Shown: positions 29,992-33,499 of the stretch, piece by piece | How the letters are laid out: every line of letters starts with the position of its first letter | Position numbering within the stretch: the first letter of the stretch is position 1 | NCBI GenBank assembly: GCA_036398215.1 | Contig: DASWHK010000128.1 | Span: 1 to 33,499 of the forward strand | Origin: DASWHK01 sp036398215 | GTDB taxonomy: Bacteria > Acidobacteriota > UBA890 | DNA: 33,499 nt | Direction of reading: 5' to 3' | The notes under the pieces: model-generated | Database searches by the model: none | What the model saw: only the letters and a program-made list of their open reading frames with translations | What the model was told of the DNA's origin: nothing | Program-made: the position numbers and the translations under genes

Positions 29992-30728
29992 CGGTTCCGA
30001 CAGCCGCCCAGGCTCTCGATACCAGCCGGCGCGAAGCGGCGTTGAAGCTGGCACGCCTCGCGAAAGCCGGCTGGCTGCGGAGAGCAAAGCGGGGCCTCTA
30101 CCTCGTGCTTCCACTCGAAGTGGAACCGGGAAGGCTCGTGGTTGCCGAGGACCCGTGGATTCTGGCGCGAGAGATGTTCTTGCCCTGCTATATCGGTGGC
30201 TGGAGCGCCGCCGAGCACTGGGGTCTGACGGAGCAGTTGTTTCGCACGACGATCGTGATTACCGCCGCGAATGTCCGAGCGACGTCTCAGACCCTGCTCG
30301 GCCATCAGTTTCGCCTGTTTCGAGTCCCACGATCTCGCATCGTCGACACAACTGTGTGGCGAGGCTCTGAGCGTGTCCCGGTTTCCAGCAAGGAGCGAAC
30401 CATCGTTGATTGTCTCCGCAACCCGGAGCTTGCCGGCGGCATCCGCCACCTCGCCGACATGATGCGCGAGTACGGCCTCCAGAAAGACGCGGACCTTGGC
30501 CGTCTCACGGAGACAGCGAAGGAGATCGCGCACGGCGCGGCGTGGAAACGGCTGGGTTATCTGGCCGAGAGACTCTGGCCGACGGAAGAGGCTCTCATCG
30601 CCGAGGCGCACACCCACATCACGAAGGGGTACACGAAGCTCGATCCAGCCGTGGAGAACGAAGGCAAACCTCGCGGTAGGTGGCGGCTGCGAGTCAACGT
30701 GACGGTCCCGAGCGGAAACGAAGGGTGA
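29922..30728 (+). CDS. abiEi: AbiEi antitoxin/transcriptional repressor
   Basis: A 268-aa antitoxin of the type IV AbiE system. The N-terminal winged helix (about 8-70, TVPTAAQALDTSRREAALKL and AKAGWLRRAKRGLYLVLPLE) binds the operon promoter. The middle region GGWSAAEHWGLTEQLFRTTI and the C-terminal VPVSSKERTIVDCLRNPELA with GGIRHLADMM are characteristic AbiEi blocks. The stop overlaps the toxin start as GTGA. In known AbiE systems this protein represses the operon through inverted repeats and counteracts the toxin without binding it stably. No upstream in-frame start exists before a TAG at 29877, so ATG 29922 is the only choice. Confidence 0.93.
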   Translation: MRAKISNKAIVAKLARASKAGAITVPTAAQALDTSRREAALKLARLAKAGWLRRAKRGLYLVLPLEVEPGRLVVAEDPWILAREMFLPCYIGGWSAAEHWGLTEQLFRTTIVITAANVRATSQTLLGHQFRLFRVPRSRIVDTTVWRGSERVPVSSKERTIVDCLRNPELAGGIRHLADMMREYGLQKDADLGRLTETAKEIAHGAAWKRLGYLAERLWPTEEALIAEAHTHITKGYTKLDPAVENEGKPRGRWRLRVNVTVPSGNEG

Positions 30729-31906
30729 TCAGCAAACAAGACGTTCTCGACCGAGCTGCGGAGTGGCAGCTTCGACCGGATGTCGTCGAGAAGGACTACG
30801 TGCTCGGATGGCTCATCGTCGCGCTGGCGTCGGTCCGCGAGTCGTCCGGCTCCTGGGTCTTCAAGGGCGGGACGTGCGTGAAGAAATGCTACTTCGAAAC
30901 GTATCGCTTCTCGGAGGACCTCGACTTCTCGCTGCTACCTGATGCTGCCTACACTGCCGAGGAGATCGGCGACACCCTCCGAGAGGCCTGCGCCATTGCC
31001 GCCGAGCTGAGCGGCATCGAGTTCCCGCCGGAGCTCGTTGAGGTACGTGCACGCAAGAACCTCCAGGGCGAGGACACGTTCCTCGGGCTCATCTCCTATC
31101 GCGGACCGCTGCGGATGCCGATCGCATCGCTACCGCGGGTGCGGTTCGATATCACTCAGCACGAACCGGTTATTGATGTTCCGTCGCCGCGCATCCCCCT
31201 CCACGCGTACCCGGACTCCCTGCCGGAAGCGACGAGCATCGCGGCATACTCGATGGAGGAACTGCTGGCCGAAAAGACCAGGGCGCTGTACGAAAGAACG
31301 CGGCCGCGGGATCTCTACGACGTCGTGTTCCTTCTGGAAAACCACTCGGCAGAGTTCGACCTCGGTGTCGCTCGAGGATTCTTCACCCGAAAGTGCGCAT
31401 CCAAGGGTCTTACCGTCCCTTCAACCCAAGACCTGATCCGCGTCATCGAAGCAGAAGTCGAGCTCCGCAGCGAGTGGGAGAACATGCTCGGACATCAGCT
31501 ACCCGAGCTACCCGACCTCGACTCCTTTCTCACGCGATTGCCCGGGAACCTGGACTGGATCGATGAGCCATCGGCCGTGCCTTCATCTGCGCGCTTACCC
31601 ACGCTGCCTGTTGCGGCAACACAAGGCGCAAGAGCGGCACCTTCTGGCCTTCGCTACTGGGGCCGAGGTCTGCCGCTTGAAGTATTGCGGTTCGCCGGGT
31701 CGAACCGGCTGCTTGTCGAGTTCAACTACCACGGCAAGACCAGGCTCGTCGAGCCCTACTCACTGCGGCAAGCCGACACGGGGAACCTGTTGTTGTACGG
31801 CTGGGAGCGTGGGACTACGCACATCAAGGCGTTCAACGTGGCCAAGATCGGAAGCCTGCGAGCAACGAAGCAGGGATTTCGCCCAAGGTATCGGATTGAG
31901 CTTTGA
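30725..31906 (+). CDS. abiEii: AbiEii nucleotidyltransferase toxin with WYL-like C-terminus
   Basis: A 393-aa toxin. The GTG start overlaps the antitoxin stop. Residues 1-300 are the AbiEii/DUF1814 nucleotidyltransferase: VEKDYVLGWL, FKGGTCVKKCYF (Gly48-Gly49), RFSEDLDFSL with catalytic Asp65 and Asp67, MEELLAEKTRALYERTRPRD and LYDVVFLLEN. AbiEii proteins are known to block growth during phage infection, in related members by adding nucleotides to tRNA. Residues from about 318 (LEVLRFAGSNRLLVEFNYHG, then KTRLVEPYSLRQADTGNLLL and HIKAFNVAKIGSLRA) read like a WYL ligand-binding domain. The WYL call is inference from the pattern and is less certain than the toxin call. Confidence 0.92.
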   Translation: MISKQDVLDRAAEWQLRPDVVEKDYVLGWLIVALASVRESSGSWVFKGGTCVKKCYFETYRFSEDLDFSLLPDAAYTAEEIGDTLREACAIAAELSGIEFPPELVEVRARKNLQGEDTFLGLISYRGPLRMPIASLPRVRFDITQHEPVIDVPSPRIPLHAYPDSLPEATSIAAYSMEELLAEKTRALYERTRPRDLYDVVFLLENHSAEFDLGVARGFFTRKCASKGLTVPSTQDLIRVIEAEVELRSEWENMLGHQLPELPDLDSFLTRLPGNLDWIDEPSAVPSSARLPTLPVAATQGARAAPSGLRYWGRGLPLEVLRFAGSNRLLVEFNYHGKTRLVEPYSLRQADTGNLLLYGWERGTTHIKAFNVAKIGSLRATKQGFRPRYRIEL

Positions 31907-31975
31907 CACGCGGTCGGGGAACAACCAGTTGACCCTTCTGGTCGGCGGAGACCAGCGGACTACTGCCCACGATCG

Positions 31976-32085
31976 ATCGGATTCGTGAAAAAGCGACTTC
32001 CTACACTTTTGGTCAATCCGATTGTCGGAAAGCGGCAGATCCAATCGCCTAGCGTCCGCCGGGATAGACCAATCGGTGGCCACCG
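31976..32085. other. Inverted repeats in the abiEii-TerB gap
   Basis: ATCGGATT (31976-31983) and AATCCGAT (32015-32022) are inverted copies 31 bases apart, and CGGTGGCCACCG (32074-32085) is a perfect 12-base palindrome touching the right direct repeat. No gene is seen in 31907-32105. These may mark the element end or terminate convergent transcripts. Confidence 0.4.
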
Positions 32086-32102
32086 CGCAGATCGCGGGCT
32101 AG
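32079..32102 (+). repeat. Right copy of the 24-base direct repeat
   Basis: Begins GCCACCGCGCAG and ends GCGGGCTAG, with 22 of 24 bases equal to 24331-24354. It ends three bases before the stop codon of the TerB-like gene. Confidence 0.75.
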
Positions 32103-32105
32103 TCG

Positions 32106-32678
32106 CTACTCGGCGATGTCGGGCGGCGCGCCGCGGTCCAGCTCCTTGAGCACCGCGAGGTACTCGCGGTAGGACTCGCGCGCCCGCACCAGGTCGCCGC
32201 GGTCGAGGTTCAGCTCGCTGGCGACCTTGCCGATCTCGTTGTCCTCGAGCGTCGAGACGGTCTCGTCGGACGCCGAAACGGCGTAGAGGCAGTCGAGCAG
32301 GGCGAGCTTCTGGGTGCGGTCGGCGAGCTCGTTGAACTCGCGGGTGACCAGGAAGTCCTCGGTGCCACCGAATAGCTTGTTCTGGGTCTTGGCGATCTGC
32401 ACGACGACCACCGCCTGCTCCGGGGGCAGCCCGCCGCGCTCGACCACGATCCGCTCCATCGCCGCCGTCTCCCGCTTGCTGATCTCCAGGTCGGCGTTGG
32501 CGACGCGGCCGAGGATGTAGGCGAAGGTGGCGATGTAGCGGGCCTTCTCGGCGGGCAGCTCGTCGAGCGCCTCGACGATCTTGCGGACGGTCTCGGTCTC
32601 GTCGGGCTTCAGGCCGGCCTCGCGCATCCTCGGCGAGCCGCCGCGCAGCGTGGCGTACAGCGATTCGAGCAGCGACAT
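32106..32678 (-). CDS. TerB-like helical protein
   Basis: A 190-aa soluble, all-helical protein resembling the TerB/tellurite-resistance family: ETVRKIVEALDELPAEKARY, AYILGRVANADLEISKRETA and a repeat-like LDCLYAVSASDETVSTLEDN, the two acidic helix pairs typical of TerB metal-binding folds. The ATG at 32678 has GAGGAGG seven bases upstream; an earlier in-frame start at 32747 is unlikely. It lies 163 bases downstream of the copper ATPase on the same strand, and is possibly a metal-stress or envelope-stress factor. The role is not known. Confidence 0.78.
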   Translation of the reverse strand: MSLLESLYATLRGGSPRMREAGLKPDETETVRKIVEALDELPAEKARYIATFAYILGRVANADLEISKRETAAMERIVVERGGLPPEQAVVVVQIAKTQNKLFGGTEDFLVTREFNELADRTQKLALLDCLYAVSASDETVSTLEDNEIGKVASELNLDRGDLVRARESYREYLAVLKELDRGAPPDIAE

Positions 32679-32841
32679 CGGCACATCCTCCTCAGGCCTG
32701 GACGGTGAAGCCGGCCGCGGCAAGCGTCCGCGACGGCTACCTACCAACCGGGGCCGCGTTCGGGCATCCGCGATCCCGACCGCTGAGCCGGAGAGCGAAC
32801 AGGCGACCCTGACCTGGCAAGGTCACTCCGCGCCGCCCCGT

Positions 32842-33499
32842 TCACAGGCGCGCGCCCCGCAGCCGCAGCGCGTTGCCGATCACCGACACCGAGCTGAAGG
32901 TCATCGCCGCCGCGGCGATCATCGGGCTCAGCAGCACCCCGACGAAAGGATAAAGGATGCCGGCGGCCAGCGGCACTCCCAGCGCGTTGTAGACGAAGGC
33001 GAAGAAAAGGTTCTGGCGGATGTTCTTCATGGTGGCGCGGCTGAGGCGAACGGCGCGCACGACGCCCCGCAGGTCGCCCTTGATCAGCGTCACGTCGGCG
33101 CTTTCGATCGCCACGTCGGTGCCGGTGCCCATCGCGATCCCGACGTTGGCGGTCGCCAGGGCCGGGGCGTCGTTGATGCCGTCGCCGGCCATCGCCACCA
33201 CGTGGCCCTCGTCCATCAGCCGCCGAACGATCTCGCTCTTGCGGTCGGGCAGCACCCCGGCCTCGACGTCGTCGATGCCCAGCTCGCGGGCGACGGCCTC
33301 GGCGGTGGCGGCGCTGTCGCCGGTGAGCATCACCACCTCGATCCCCTCCTCGTGGAGCAGCTCGAGGGCCTCGGGCGTGGTCTGCTTGATCGGATCGGCG
33401 ACCCCGAGCAGGCCGGCGAGCTGGCCGTCGACGGCGACGAACACGACGCTCTGGCCGCGCTTACTGAGCTCCTCGGCGACGGCGGCGAGCGGCTCGATC
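32842..33499 (-). CDS. copA: Copper-translocating P1B-type ATPase, C-terminal part
   Basis: The last 218 or so residues of a heavy-metal P-type ATPase; the N-terminus lies right of the window. The nucleotide-binding/P domain shows VEVVMLTGD-type sequence (EVVMLTGDSAATAEAVAREL), VLPDRKSEIVRRL and the hinge VAMAGDGINDAPALATANVG. Transmembrane helix 7 has FAFVYNALGVPLAAG (Tyr-Asn) and helix 8 has AAAAMTFSSVSVIGNALRLR, with the Met and Ser-Ser that mark Cu+ exporters. It ejects Cu+ from the cytoplasm. The downstream neighbour is the TerB-like gene. Confidence 0.93.
   Translation of the reverse strand, partial: IEPLAAVAEELSKRGQSVVFVAVDGQLAGLLGVADPIKQTTPEALELLHEEGIEVVMLTGDSAATAEAVARELGIDDVEAGVLPDRKSEIVRRLMDEGHVVAMAGDGINDAPALATANVGIAMGTGTDVAIESADVTLIKGDLRGVVRAVRLSRATMKNIRQNLFFAFVYNALGVPLAAGILYPFVGVLLSPMIAAAAMTFSSVSVIGNALRLRGARL

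Noticed and set aside
31563..31988. 141-codon frame overlapping the toxin's C-terminal part
   Set aside because: Out-of-frame Ser/Arg/Thr-rich translation; the toxin frame continues intact to its WYL-like end.

Overview
The window is very GC-rich DNA with mostly tight gene packing. Its gene families point to Acidobacteriota, probably a Thermoanaerobaculia-like lineage, with Gemmatimonadota as the alternative. The evidence is two ADOP-type orphan permeases (one with a PadR partner and a permease prefix domain), an Asp-box/sortilin-like secreted protein, secreted M28 and M14 peptidases, a tandem DUF4097 pair and an IorA/IorB-type molybdenum oxidoreductase. No rRNA or marker gene is present, so the phylum call is inference.

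Layout. Bases 1-7813 lie on the minus strand: a molybdenum hydroxylase pair (the large subunit runs off the left edge), pdxH, and a four-gene efflux operon read as membrane-fusion lipoprotein, ABC ATPase, ABC-2 permease and an orphan FtsX/MacB-type permease. Bases 7973-13780 lie on the plus strand: an alkyltransferase-like DNA repair protein, dapB, a secreted M28 peptidase, a cell-wall amidase, a GerMN protein and rdgB. Then come tRNA-Pro(UGG) and a PAS-GGDEF diguanylate cyclase. A 1027-aa Asp-box protein is on the minus strand. It diverges from a membrane GAF-GGDEF protein whose catalytic Asp residues are substituted. Two tandem DUF4097 beta-repeat proteins and an M14 carboxypeptidase-like lipoprotein follow.

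The block from about 24.3 to 32.1 kb looks accessory. Its base composition is visibly less GC-rich, most clearly in the AbiE part, and it is bracketed by a 24-bp direct repeat (22/24 identical), each copy abutting the 3' end of a flanking core-like gene. It holds a frameshifted phytanoyl-CoA/ectoine-hydroxylase-like dioxygenase, a PadR-ADOP-beta-propeller operon with a clear palindromic operator, and an AbiEi/AbiEii toxin-antitoxin pair whose toxin carries a WYL-like C-terminal domain. No recombinase was seen. The window closes on the minus strand with a TerB-like protein and the C-terminal part of a Cu+-type P1B ATPase running off the right edge.

Functional themes: envelope and efflux (ABC operon, ADOPs, CopA, amidase), secreted protein turnover (M28, M14, Asp-box protein), c-di-GMP signalling (one intact and one degenerate GGDEF protein), nucleotide and DNA quality control (RdgB, ATL) and phage defence (AbiE). 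The strongest leads are the AbiEii-WYL fusion, the repeat-bounded accessory block, the degenerate GGDEF beside an intact one, and the DGD-versus-GGS DUF4097 pair. All similarity calls come from reading the sequence; no database search was run.
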